Assembly: GCA_022494885.1 (NCBI GenBank)
Contig: JAGVSM010000879.1
Coordinates: 47,227-111,226, forward strand
Source of the DNA: Micrasema longulum
Taxonomy: Eukaryota > Arthropoda > Insecta > Trichoptera > Brachycentridae
Direction: 5' to 3'
Length of the DNA: 64,000 nucleotides
Shown: positions 45,513 to 56,871 of the stretch, one piece after another
How positions within the stretch are numbered: position 1 is the first letter of the stretch
Layout of the letters: each line of letters starts with the position of its first letter
Translations under genes and position numbers: made by a program
The notes under the pieces: model-generated
Seen by the model: only the letters and a program-made list of their open reading frames with translations
Databases searched by the model: none
Told to the model about the DNA's origin: nothing

Positions 45513-46920
45513 CTATCTTTGTTTTGTGTATTGCGGCGGTCTAAAATTTTATTGCATAAATCCGATCTACATTATAGTTTACCGATGATTGTGATATTTT
45601 AGTATTTTGCCAGTTAATTGAGGTGAGTCGTTAATATATAACGTATTTTATAGGTTTAGTGAGATAGTGCGCCACCTATCTAATATAATATTCAAAATAA
45701 TCGTTTTAAGCGTCCCTTCCTCGTCAGAAACTGCTAAAATGGCCATAGAATATCGAATTGAAATATTATTGTAGCTAAAAAAAACATTTTATTATAAGTA
45801 AATCGCGAGGCGATAAATATGTTTGCTTGCGGCTAATCTTCATTTATCACGCGAACCTTCGTATAATTTTTACTATGTTGGGAGTTCGGAGTGTTGAGAC
45901 AAGATTAGTTATTTTGTGTGAATTACATTTACGCTCATTTGATTCTATTATTCTAGTATAGTTTTGATTTAACGTAATTTATAAACAAATACGTTTATTT
46001 CTATTTTCATATATTTTTAACTTTTTTTTTTTTTTTTCTATTGAATATGTTCTGTAACTTGAAATATAAAAATAAAACTTTTATTTTATTAGTTGGTTGG
46101 AAGAAATTGCCATTTGGCAATAAGCCCGCCAATGTACAAATAACATTATGCACAAAAAGTTAAATAAATAAAATAAATAAATATAGTTTTATTTATACTG
46201 GGCTCAGCGGTATGCATCGTGCAGCGTGAAACGTCCTCCGCCCTCCGTGCAGTACAGATTCGCGGATTGTCCGTTTTCGTATAATTCATTATTCATGATA
46301 CAGAGCAGTTGAACTCCCGACCGTGCCATCTATCAGCAGTCAGCAGTGCGATGCACTACTTTATACTCTATCCAACCATTTATTTAACTTTTGACAGCTC
46401 GATTATGTATCGATTAGGGATGTCCTAATGCGTTACCGAATCGATTTCTCATAAAAATCGACTTTATTTAGGAAAAAGTTTTAATCTCAACATTTTGTAG
46501 CTTATAAACATACCCAGACGTTTAAAGCAGAGTTTATATTACGAAAGCGCTGTAGTAAAACTTTTTTTTTTTTAAAGTCTTCATTCAATAAAAAATATTG
46601 CAAAAAATACATCATTTCTTTACAAAAGAAACCTTAAATACAGTCTCGATAAACTCCTTAATTGGAGTTTGTCATTGGGTGCAGGAGCTACAGAAAACCC
46701 AAATATGCATCGGACTATTTTATTGTCGTAATGTAAATTGAGAAATTTTGTGTCGCGACACTGTCAGTTTGTCGGCGACAATAATAAATGACAGCGACCA
46801 CGGCGCCATTAAAGTTCAATATATTCTGACAAACTGTCAAATTAGTTTTGGCCATAGACAAAATCCGTCGCCAATGACGCAGTGGCGGCGTTAATTTGCC
46901 ATCACTTGCAACGAGACGCC
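45513..46920. other. Spacer upstream of the DDE transposase gene; probable 5' part of that element
   Basis: 46.74-46.86 kb contains CTGTCAGTTTGTCGG and, inverted, CTGACAAACTGTCA, which may be transposase-binding repeats. A TTTATTTAACTTTTGACA word at 46379-46396 recurs inverted at 49032-49049, on the far side of the gene. I could not establish true TIRs or a TA duplication. Confidence 0.35.
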
Positions 46921-46924
46921 CGTG

Positions 46925-46964
46925 CTATATAGTAACTACATTTCCTTTCGCTGAGAGTTCATTC
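46925..46964 (+). promoter_or_regulatory. Candidate core promoter of the DDE transposase gene
   Basis: CTATATAG (46925-46932) is a TATA-box-like motif. TCATTC (46959-46964) fits the arthropod initiator TCAKTY about 35 bp after it. That leaves an 85-nt leader before the ATG at 47048. Confidence 0.45.
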
Positions 46965-47047
46965 ACATTTTTTATACGTCGAGTTGAGTATTTATATTCC
47001 TCCGTATTGATTGTTTTTATTCCCGTGAGCTTTATACTTACAAAATA

Positions 47048-48379
47048 ATGCCGAAAGGTATGGTGCTTAAAGGACAATCGAGAGAGCTTGTGCTGCGCCT
47101 TCGTGAATATTTTGAAAAGGAATGTCGTAATGGCGGACCTCTTATACCAGTGACGCAAGTTAGAGACCGTGTTGCAGCAGCATTGGGAATAAGTGCTCCA
47201 ACAGTGGCAAAAATAACCAAAGAAAGCTACGGCAGAAGCAGCATGGAACAGAACACGCTATCTACGCCTAAGAAAAAACGTCAGCCCCGTAAAGTGACTG
47301 CAGTTGACAGTTTTGACGCTGATGCTATTCGCCGTCATATATACGACTATTACTTTAGAAAAGAGATTCCGACATTAAAAAAACTAGTAGAATCTCTGAA
47401 AAATAGTGGCTTGTTTCGTGGTCAAAAATCTTCTTTGGCAAAGGTGTTAAAACAGATTGGGTTTCTATATAAAAAATGTGACAAAAGAAAAATATTGATG
47501 GAGCGCCATGATATTGCTTTGTCTCGATGTCAATTTTTAAGACAAGCGAAGAAAATAGAAAACTGGTCGAATGTGGTTTTCACAGACGAAACTTGGCTCA
47601 ATGCGAATCATACGCTGTCAAAAAATTGGACTGACGACACTGCTGCCTCCACTTCTGCAGTGCCAATGGGGAAAGGAGAACGCCTCATTATTTGCCATGC
47701 GGGAGCAGAAAAAGGATTTATGCCAGACGCTCTATTAGCATTCAAATCCCAGAAAACAGGAGATTATCATGAGGAGATGAATGCGGACGTGTATGAAAAG
47801 TGGTTCAGAGAAATGCTGACATCACTCGAAGAGCCATCGATAATATTTATTGATAATGCACCCTATCACTCTCGTCAAATTCATAAAATGCCAACGCAGG
47901 CCAATAGAAAAGCTGTTATCATAAACTGGCTACGTGACAATGGGGAGGATGTGGACGAGTCCTTACGAAAAATAGAGTTACTGAATATACTGAAGAAAAA
48001 AAAACAGCCAAAACGGTACGTGATCGATGAAATGGCAGCAGAACATGGCCATATCGTTCTCAGAATTCCCCCATACCACTGTCAATACAATGCTATTGAG
48101 CTTATCTGGGCACAAGTCAAAGGACACGCCGCTAGAAACAACACAACTCCTCCTTTTACCGCTAAGAAAATGATAGATCTTCTTAAAAATGCGTGTGCTA
48201 ATGTGACGCCTGAAAACTGGGCGAATGTCGTCGAAAGCACAAAGAAGAAGATATTTTCTGATTGGGATCGTGATATTGCGTTTGACATTGTTAATACGGG
48301 AGAATTTACAATTAATGTTACTGAGGATTCAAGTGATGATTCCAGTTCATATGGGGAAGAATCCGACGATTTTTCTTAA
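47048..48379 (+). CDS. Intact DDE transposase of the IS630-Tc1-mariner group, long D-E spacing
   Basis: An uninterrupted 443-residue frame, with ATG context AAAATAATGC. Residues about 33-57 (PVTQVRDRVAAALGISAPTV) form a helix-turn-helix, followed by a basic KKKRQPRK (75-82). A second helix-turn-helix lies at about 106-145 (TLKKLVESLKNSGLF, SSLAKVLKQIGFLYKK), giving the paired DNA-binding layout of Tc1-type enzymes. The catalytic core is VFTDETWLN (D180), FIDNAPYH (D269) and YNAIELIWAQVKG (E351). There are 81 residues between the second D and the E, against 34-41 in Tc1/mariner; the extra piece (about 280-335) is charged and helical. The C-terminus (425-443) is acidic/serine-rich. AATAAA overlaps the stop. 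No introns. It is either a live transposon gene or a domesticated one; the family call rests on the motifs. Confidence 0.88.
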   Translation: MPKGMVLKGQSRELVLRLREYFEKECRNGGPLIPVTQVRDRVAAALGISAPTVAKITKESYGRSSMEQNTLSTPKKKRQPRKVTAVDSFDADAIRRHIYDYYFRKEIPTLKKLVESLKNSGLFRGQKSSLAKVLKQIGFLYKKCDKRKILMERHDIALSRCQFLRQAKKIENWSNVVFTDETWLNANHTLSKNWTDDTAASTSAVPMGKGERLIICHAGAEKGFMPDALLAFKSQKTGDYHEEMNADVYEKWFREMLTSLEEPSIIFIDNAPYHSRQIHKMPTQANRKAVIINWLRDNGEDVDESLRKIELLNILKKKKQPKRYVIDEMAAEHGHIVLRIPPYHCQYNAIELIWAQVKGHAARNNTTPPFTAKKMIDLLKNACANVTPENWANVVESTKKKIFSDWDRDIAFDIVNTGEFTINVTEDSSDDSSSYGEESDDFS

Positions 48380-49600
48380 TAAAATTAATTTAAAGTCATC
48401 TTTTGTAAGCCTACAAGAAAGTATCAATATTTTTCACTGCCCTTTTCTTTGGAAATGCACACAGAAATTTAATGTGATAGTGTAGTGGATCGACTATCAG
48501 CATTACAGACCAATATTATTGGTCAGAGTCAATCGGGCATCTGAAACGGGGTGAGTTTTTTTTGTATCTTGTTGTACTTTGACAAATAATACTAGATAGC
48601 GTTGGCTCCTCTTTCCAGAGTTGCGTAGAGCTTTGACCGCTAAGGCGTGCATCACAATTGCGTATTCAGAAATCGATAAGTAGTTTTTAATAAATATTTG
48701 ATATTTTCACAATATTGAATCAGTTAGACATTTATATTTCATGTAAATTAGTCGTATTCATTATTAAGTGAATAAAATACTGTGGCTTTCGATAGATTTT
48801 TTTTTTTTTTTAATTTCTGGTTTTAATTTAATTCACATTTTATATTTTTTCATGAAAAAATCAACTTGTTTAATCCTCATTGCATAAGTAGGCTCAATAA
48901 ACATCGATATCGATAAATATCGGAGCAAAAGAACATGTCGCTTCACTATCGTAATGAAAAAAACATGAAGTATTGCATTTTTCGGTCTATGGTTGCCTGT
49001 CAATAATTACGGAACTTTATAGGCGCCCATGTGTCAAAAGTTAAATAAACGCTTGGAAATACTATAGTGAAATGCGTTTTCAGGCAGCTCGTAAGAATGC
49101 ACTTTGCTCAGTCGACATGTTGCAGCGTGCAATTTTGCCATTTTCTTTCACAAAACTCTTTGGTGCAAACATGATAAGAGAATTATCTTTGAAATTCCTT
49201 TCCTTTATTATCTAAGTACTAAACAAACATATTTGTCATCCAACTCCGTCCTACTGCTCCTTTCTTTCACAATATAAGGGGACAAATAAAAATAATAAAT
49301 ATCTTCGTTTTAAAACAAATACATATGCATGTACCTACATAATTTATTATTGAATCTTGTATTTTAGTACGTTATAATATAAAAAAGTGTAAATTTCTTT
49401 ATGATTTCAAGAACGTTCAAAATCGTACTGTTAACCAAATCTACAGTTTTAAAAATCATTTTAGGTATGCAGTTATAATTCAGTAAAATATTAATACTAA
49501 CTCATCCATGTGTTTTTTTATTATTTCACAACATGTACTAAATAATGAAGTGATACGAAGTGAAATATGATTTAGCTGTAAGAAATATATATGTTTAAAA
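48380..49600. other. Downstream of the transposase; AT-rich, no gene
   Basis: Presumed 3' flank of the transposon, then spacer. A short inverted CCAATATTATTGG lies near 48511. No partner for a TIR was recognised. Confidence 0.4.
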
Positions 49601-49674
49601 TAAAAAAAATAACGTATCTTTGCGTACAATCATAATACATTCCTCGTTGGATTCCCTCTTCCAGGAATATGCTA

Positions 49675-50111
49675 GGTGATAGTGTGTCGGGAGGGGGTGG
49701 CGGCGTCGGGCGGGGTGGCGGCAAGCGGCACTCTGTGCCACGCCGCGGCCCCCGCTTGACGTCCGACGCCCCGCCGCAGCTCGGTCTACTGCTGTTAGTA
49801 TTCTCATAGTCTCACACGCCGCGAGTTGTAGCCGGTGCAATCGAGTGCCTTCACCTTATCAGTTTGAACTCGCGATCTAGTCACACACGATTCGCGTAGG
49901 AAGTGACGAACTGTCTTACAGCTGTTTCGGTGTCAATTGTGTATTTGTCGTTTAGTAGTTTAGTAGTTTAGTAGTCTGATAGCGTTACCGCGGTTCGGAC
50001 ATATCGGAGTTTTCAGTTCGTGGATATCAGTGCAGTGTAAACTTCGGCGTTAGCCGTTCCGAGGGGGCTGTAATTCTGGCGACCGGCGAAGGAGATGCTC
50101 TCGGAGCCGCA
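49675..50111 (+). promoter_or_regulatory. CpG-rich promoter and 5' UTR region B
   Basis: Strong CpG and GGCGG enrichment at 49.69-49.79 kb. Initiator-like TCAGTT occurs at about 49859 and again at about 50015. A short tandem of TAGTAGTT-type units (49951-49975) lies between. It leads directly into the ATG at 50112. Confidence 0.55.
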
Positions 50112-50387
50112 ATGAACGGGAACAGCGTGAACGGGCGCCCCGGGAGCACCAGCAACGGGGGCTTCCTGTACGGCAGTAGCGGGCTGCTGGGGCGCGCCAG
50201 GGCCGTGCCCCCGCCCACGCTGCCCCGCCACTCCTCGGCCTCATTCAACGCGGGCAACGGAGGCGCGGGGCTGCTCAGCAACGGCGGGCTGCGGGACCGC
50301 GCCGAGCCCTCCGGGGGCTCTTGCCGCCTGGCGAGCTTGGAGCGCCTGGCTCTCCGCCAGCGGCTCATAGACACGCCGGATTCCGTG
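50112..50387 (+). CDS. Putative first coding exon B of an unidentified gene
   Basis: ATG in context GCCGCAATGA (good) opens 92 GC-rich codons: MNGNSVNGRPGSTSNGGFLY, GSSGLLGRARAVPPPTLPRH, a Gly/Asn/Ser-rich middle, then RLASLERLALRQRLIDTPDS and V. The exon ends TCCGTG|GTGAGC, a good donor, in phase 0. Beyond it composition returns to AT-rich and the frame soon stops. The N-terminus looks disordered except for a short basic helix (SLERLALRQRLI). No family recognised. Probably the start of a gene continuing right of 64000, possibly sharing later exons with exon A. Confidence 0.6.
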
Positions 50388-50459
50388 GTGAGCGGGACAA
50401 CTCGTACTTTCGATGCTTATAACACGGATATTTTATTCAAATACGCTAGGATTTAGGTT

Positions 50460-53084
50460 CATTTTGTGGTTTCTCTTTTTTGACAATAGTAAGTGAACCA
50501 CCTGTCACTTTGAAAACGGCCGCTATAATTTTGCCAGCTGCATATTACGAGTGTTTCAGCTAAAAAACGAAAGAAATCGATCGAATATAATGATTTACCA
50601 CTTTCTAATTACTCTAATGATATCGTTAGTATATCGAGATAAGTTATAAATAATCATTTGTGCAGACAACTCGTATCTTGCGGTTGTGGTCTGGGTAGAT
50701 AAAAGGATATACACTGATACAATAATAATTCACGGATAAGCTCATTCGTTTTAACAATGCTATAGAACACTCCGCACTCCCCGCTTCGAATACCTTCATT
50801 AAAGTTTGGTTGCACTTTACCTTGACAGTGAGCTAGCGGCTGTCGGTTGGGGGCGCCACCCCCGCTGTAACTTCTTCCGCCCCGCCCCAACCCGAATTAA
50901 TACATCCCCTAAACTCTAGACCCTAGACTGCCCGACCCCAATGTATACTCGCACCCTAACTGCTAGTGCTAGATGCTAGCTGTTATCTGCCACCCATACA
51001 TACCCTGTACATATAAAGATCTATCGAATTTTTACGTCCAAAAGTCTTATCAATTTGACCTGGATAAATCGTAATATAAGATTAACCGTTTGTATTTGAA
51101 GACTATCTCTACTACTTTAAAATACACACATTACCTAGAGTTTTATATTTATTCAATCACAAAAATCATGTCTTAAAATTGCTCAACTGCTGATCTTTAA
51201 AGGAAAACGACTTCTAAAAATATAGAATATTAGCCTTTTTAGATAGGTGATCTGAATTTCTAAATATAAATTCAATGTTTGGGTTGCTTATCTTCAAAAA
51301 ATTCAATTTTTATGCAAGCTATTTATATATTTTTTGGGGTCATCAAACGCGTAGCTTATTTATTTTACATGAAATTGGAGACCCCACACGAATTAATATC
51401 AAAAGTCAATGCATGCTTTGTCGAAAACACAGTTATTTATTATGTATGTGATATCAAATAATATTAAATAGTTTTTAGGGCGTGAAGTAGCTAATTATTC
51501 AAACCTACCCTTTTTATTGTGCGTATTGTATACATTTACATAAGAACGATTGCAATATGCGAGTGTCGGAATGATTGTGGGGTTAAATAGGGTTGTGCTG
51601 TCGCTGTCGCGTCTTACAATGTTAAGTACAGTGCACGCATGCACTATGCACCAGTCCCTACAACATTGAGAATTATTACCTACCGCTGTTTGCATTGAAT
51701 TTATGGACCCGTTGTCACGGCCAGACAATATTCCATAGTCGGCCGAAATATTCACAAGGGACGTGAGACGTGACTCACTCGAGGAATAAATTAGCAAGAA
51801 ACGTGAATTGCGGCCTTTTGGCAAGTATTAAAGAAAGCTTTAGTATTGAGGTTTCTTATGGGGGCAGCGAACGAACATATTATCACGTACCAAGGACAAA
51901 CATATTGACTGAGTATTTTGAAATATGAGTCCTGGATTCATAAAATATACTTGTGATCAGCTTGCACTTACATAATTCAATTAAAAGGTTACCGTTGTGA
52001 AAAAGTTGCAGTTGCATTAAACCTGTAGTCTGATAAAAAGTAAGGAAATCATTCGATTTTGCCACTTTAAAACGCAAACACTATATATGAGTACCAATGT
52101 ACCTAACTTTGGTCCAAATTTCGAGAGGCGTAATCTGCCGGTCGAAAAGTAATTATATAAAATATTTTTGAGTACTTTTTTTTTTTAATCAGAAATACTT
52201 AAGAAAATGATTGTTTTTGTCTAATGTTTATTTGATTAATTTTTTTAATACGTGATTTTGAAAGAACGGCTCATTTTATATCAGATTATAGCCTTAAGTG
52301 AACAAAATGATACTCTAAAACTAATGTATGAAAATGTAAAATATATACACACAAATTATAATGTAATATTATCTCCAAGCAACAAATAATCACATTTTCA
52401 ATATGTTAGGTTTGATTTGCGAAATGCGCACTGAAGTGTGATTATTACTACCTACCACAACATACGAGTATAATTTGATAAGATGTGCAATGTGCAACCG
52501 GACGCCTTGACTTAATACGACTTTACACATTAAAGTTTGTTTAGCCCCCTCTACTTCTGAAATCTGCCATTTGCCCCCTTTTAACGTCAGAATGTCAAAA
52601 TACATTGTATTCCGTTGACTGAGTCGAGTCTTGATGCAGCTCGACTTTCTGCACGGGTTCATGAATGGTTAGAGATTGTTGCGCATAATGTCGACAACAT
52701 ATGTGCAATGTGCACCCAGCAAGCGGCCACATGGTAGTATATGACCGAGAAAGCTTCGCTCCAACGGCGCCGAAAAAGCTCAACTCTTCTGCCATTTTGT
52801 AAAAAATACCCTTTAAATGACGGCTACACATATTCTTGTCTACTTGATGTTCTGATCCCTTTCTCACGCGATTTTTGTATATCCTTTTTTATTAAAAAAA
52901 ACTTCCTACACATTTATTTCATCAAGGAAGTCATTAAACTTCCATTTGGTTCTGTAAACAGTACCTATTCATACATTTATGAATACTGTTAATAATAGTA
53001 ATATTATTAGGGTCGTATGTAACAAAAATTAATTAATTTCACGTTTTCTCTATCTGTGAAATGATATCTTTGTAGACAAGGTTT
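50460..53084. other. Probable intron, nothing identified
   Basis: A GTGCAATGTGCA word occurs twice in 52.48-52.72 kb. ORFs of 80-110 codons on the minus strand (51.5-51.8, 52.4-52.87 kb) show no recognisable domain. Confidence 0.4.
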
Positions 53085-53362
53085 GGATTTAACTCCCTAG
53101 GTGCTCTAGGGAGTTATCAAGATTAACGTATTTCAACAGACTCGGAGAACATTAAAAAAATGGAAGATAGAAGTCTGTGCATTCACAGAGCTTATTATCT
53201 TTCATTGGTTGGTTTAAGTGGCTACTTTACACATTGTGTAACATTCACCATTCTGCCTATGTTTGAATATTCACATTTCTTCAATTCCTCGCAGCATTTG
53301 GTGTTCCAATGTCGCGCCACATGCACTTTAGAGTGCGGATAGGGAGGGGTATGATGAATATT
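53085..53362 (+). repeat. Repeat F copy followed by a SINE A tail
   Basis: AACTCCCTAGGTGCTCTAGG (hairpin), CTTTCATTGGTTGGTTTAAG, ACACATTGTGTAACATTCAC, TGTTTGAATATTCACATTTC. From 53286 it is joined to GCAGCATTTGGTGTTCCAAT ... GAGTGCGGATAGGGA, the SINE A end. Confidence 0.65.
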
Positions 53363-53690
53363 TCTTATTTTTTAATGATGATAAATATAAAACAACTTTT
53401 GTATCTTGTATTTGAAATAATAATATGTATTTCTATAACACGATCTCTTGCGAAACGCGTTGCTTTCGATTTTAACCGAGTAAAGAAGAATCCAAGAGTA
53501 GGTGATAATATAAATGCACTTGTCGTTCAATATTTACCAAACAAATGTCGACAGCGAAGACGCTTTGTTCCGAGAATCCTATAGAAAGGAAATGGAAAAC
53601 TTTCCAATTTCGAAGAAGTTTGGGTTCGGGTATTATTGTACGACGATGTAGTGAGTAGTGCAGTGTGTAGTGTGGAGAGTACTCCAGTAC

Positions 53691-53793
53691 CTTGTACCCG
53701 TATCCCTTCGGAGGTGATTCACCGTCGGTGTTGGATCGATAGGGAGGGGGCGTGACAACCGGTCCGCGGGCTGCCGCTGCCGCCACAAGCTGG
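53691..53793 (-). CDS. Possible internal exon, minus strand
   Basis: Between an AG acceptor (TTCTGTCCAG) and GTACTG, the minus strand reads LVAAAAARGPVVTPPPYRSN then TDGESPPKGYGYK in GC-rich codons inside AT-rich surroundings. The donor is weak and there is no neighbouring exon. It may be only a composition island; the plus strand is also open. Confidence 0.22.
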
Positions 53794-53799
53794 ACAGAA

Positions 53800-54626
53800 T
53801 AATTACAATCGCAATCCGAAAGTTATACGCAAAAAATATTCATCAAATTTATTTTCAGAAGAGAAATAATACTGACTTTCATGTTATTACTACTTTCCCC
53901 CGATTCGATCCTCAATAATGTTGTCAACGCCTTGATATTTTGGTTCGACTGACACTTATATTTGGTTATATTATTTTATTGATTCGTTTTTATGTAGGTA
54001 CACCCAGTGGCCATTTATAAGGACGATATACATTACAATCATGATATATATGTTTTTTATATACATGTTTTACAGTAAAAAGTAGCCACATGAATATAGA
54101 GAGAACTATTTTAAAAAACCTATTGATTGATTTGGTGTTTATTTTGTAGAACTCCATATAGAAAAAACTGAAAGTGTGGAATAACGTAAACATAAATGGG
54201 ATAAATAAATATCATAATACATAACCGGTTTATAAAACACACAACATGCAAATGCTTTTTGTTTATCTTTCTTGGGTATCGGTCTTAAATCAGTACGCGA
54301 ATGAAGGCGTTTTCGGGGACGAATTGTGAGCCCATGTAGGTACATAGTTTGTTATAAGGAGGGTGAAATCACCGTAAGAAAGGAGGTGGTTGACTCACTA
54401 TATAATATGATTTGGGGAGAAATATAAAAATACAAGCGAGACTGCTTAAAAAACGAGCCAAGTCTAGATTGCCTTCGTTTGTAAACCGAGGGGAGAAAGT
54501 GGCTAAAGATATTTAGGCTTTGCTCAAACGATGAGAGATTTCGTACAATAAGTGTGTTTTTTTTATTTATTTGAGTGGTTCAGTTTGTAGTACTAAAATA
54601 AAATATTTGGTAACTAAAGTTTAATC
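53800..54626. other. No feature recognised
   Basis: AT-rich spacer or intron. Confidence 0.4.
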
Positions 54627-54785
54627 GGGTTGTGGTCCCGTGGCTAGTGCCGCGGACTAACGGTTCATAGGTCCGAGGCTCTATCCCAATTTGATTTCCA
54701 TCTTCTAATACTGAGTTATTTACAGGTCGTTGAAAATGCCCTCTAAAATAAAATATTTTATTCAATCATAGGAACACCAATATTT
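54627..54785 (+). repeat. SINE family B copy 4
   Basis: GGGTTGTGGTCCCGTGGCTA, GTGCCGCGGACTAACGG, TATTTACAGGTCGTTGAAAA and AATCATAGGAACACCAATAT. Confidence 0.75.
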
Positions 54786-55570
54786 ATTTTTTAAATTTGA
54801 AAAATTACACTGCTTATATTTTTTATAATATTTCGAACTAAAATAATACTACACACCGGCTTCTGGATATAAAAATAATATTTGCATTTTTTTATGTAGT
54901 GAAATAGAAATGTTACTAGTTGATATGAATGCTGCAAATCATTTTTTGCCAATATATTTCATATTTTTTTCCCAATACTGTGCACCTCACGCTTTTATCT
55001 TTATCAAATGCATAAATATATGTACTTATATTAATCATTCTAATAGTGAAATATCACGTTTTTTTGCTGTTATAAATTAATAAGGGTCTAAGAAATACTG
55101 TCGAGTGAAAAAAATATTTTTTGTACTTATTAGTAGCATAAACAATATTTTTAAATTTATAATTCTGAATTCCCGCTACATTGGCCACGCCCCTTATACA
55201 TCACGATTCGGTTAAATTTTGACCGTTTAAATTTAAATAGAACATCGTCACGAATTTTGACGTCACAACTGTCAAGGCTAAACATGTCGCGTTTTTGTAA
55301 AGACATATTTCATAAAAATTAAAATGTGTAAAAATATTTCTTCACAATATACAAATTTGTTTTCAAAACAATTAATTTTTCTAAATCCATTTCACATGTT
55401 TTATTGGTATTCGTAGAATGTGTCTCAATATTTTAATGTAATTTTACCATTCGTCACTTTACACCACGCATGTTCGTAACAAACGAACGTCGGGACCATG
55501 TCATCGTCTTTTCGGTGCCACGCTAGTTTCCACTAGATACGGTAATTACTAAACCTGTATACTGTACCTA
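54786..55570. other. No feature recognised
   Basis: AT-rich; a TTTGACGTCACAACTGTCAA region near 55257 contains a CRE-like TGACGTCA. Confidence 0.4.
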
Positions 55571-56869
55571 CGAGGGGCGTTCAATATATTCGCGGTATGG
55601 GTATGAAGGAAAAGACTTAGGTTAAAAATAATTTTTTCATTTCACAGTATAGTCATCCTTAATATCTGTGCACTTCTTACTTCTAGCAATCAATTTATTT
55701 AAACCCTCAAATATCATGATTCCGGTTTGCTATTAAAATGCTCATTAATCGCCGCTTCATTCGAGTCATCGTCGTCAAATCGTTTCCCACGAATGTCTTT
55801 CTTTAGATTTGGAAACAGAAAAAGTCGCTAGGTGCCAGGTCTGGACTATACGGTGGGTGTTTGATTTCTGCGATACCACATTCACGAACTGCAGCCTTTG
55901 CAACTTGAGCCTTGTGCACCGGTGCATTGTCGTGGATGAGCAGGATCCCTCTGGCCAATTTCCCCCGCCTTTTCTCTTTGATTGCATCTCTCAATTGATG
56001 AAGGGTGTTAGTAGGGAGTAGTATTTTCCAGTGATATTAATGCCCTTTTTCTTGTAATCTATCAGCAAAATTCCCTGGGAATCCCAGAAAACTGTAGCTA
56101 TGACCTTCCCTGCGTATTGTGTCACCTTGAACTTCTTTGAGTGCTCTGTACCTTTTCGATGCCACTGAATGGAATCCTGCTCACTCTCAGGATCATAGCG
56201 ATAAACCCAAATTTCATCCCCAGTAACAATTTTGTCGATAGTTTCTTTAGAATTTTCAACACAGAGCTCCAAAAACCCTTTGCAGCTTTGTACGCGGTGA
56301 GATTTTTAGAGTGGCGTTAGGAATCTCGGCACCCATCTTGCACTGACTGTTGACATGTGTAGGCGGTCGTGTTAAATAGAAACAATGGTACCATTGGATA
56401 GGCTAGTAATCTCGGCTATCTTTTTCACCTTCATTCTGGCATCCTCCAATATGAATTTTTCTATTTTCTCCACATTTTCTTCATTACTGGCCTCGATTGG
56501 CCGACCGAATCGCTCGTCGTCTTCTATGCTCTCTCTGCCCCTCTTAAATTCACTGGGCCACTTTTGAACTCTCGATAATGAAGGAACAGACTCCCCGTAA
56601 ACTTCTGACATCTCTTTGTGGACGGTTTTCTGATCTTTTCCTTGTTTGGTAAGGAATTTTATAACGGCACGGTACTCGAGTTTGTTTAACTTTGCGAAAT
56701 GACTCCTCTTGCTTATGTTTCGGGGACAGCTAATCAATGACAAATGATCCGTTTGTTATGAAACTCGGTACTTATATTACTAATTAGTGCAATAAAACGA
56801 AGTAATTAACTATTTATTCATAGTTGCACTCCTTCATATCAATATGGAGAATATATTGAACGACCCTCG
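55571..56869 (-). mobile_element. mariner transposon, complete ends, DD34D transposase broken by frameshifts
   Basis: It is 1299 bp, the standard mariner size, flanked by TA (55569-55570 and 56870-56871). TIRs start CGAGGG.CGTTCAATATAT and match 34 of 40 bp. The minus-strand transposase pieces are NKLEYRAVIKFLTKQGKDQK and WPSEFKRGRESIEDDERFGR, the WxPxFxxGRESxEDDxRxGR linker type. VTGDEIWVYRYDPESEQDSI (first D), GILLIHDNAPVHKAQV (second D) and PPYSPDLAPSDFF (third D) follow, with 34 residues between the last two. The reading frame changes several times (about 56370-56280, 55995, 55800), so no functional protein can be made. Confidence 0.92.
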
Positions 56870-56871
56870 TA

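Noticed and set aside
45211..45588. 125-codon ORF after the Jockey-like protein
   Set aside because: A phenylalanine/tyrosine-rich translation of the T-rich 3' UTR and the TA repeat; not protein-like.
50013..50374. Minus-strand ORFs of 64-115 codons opposite exon B
   Set aside because: Arginine/proline-rich antisense readings of GC-rich codons; they are shadows of the plus-strand exon.
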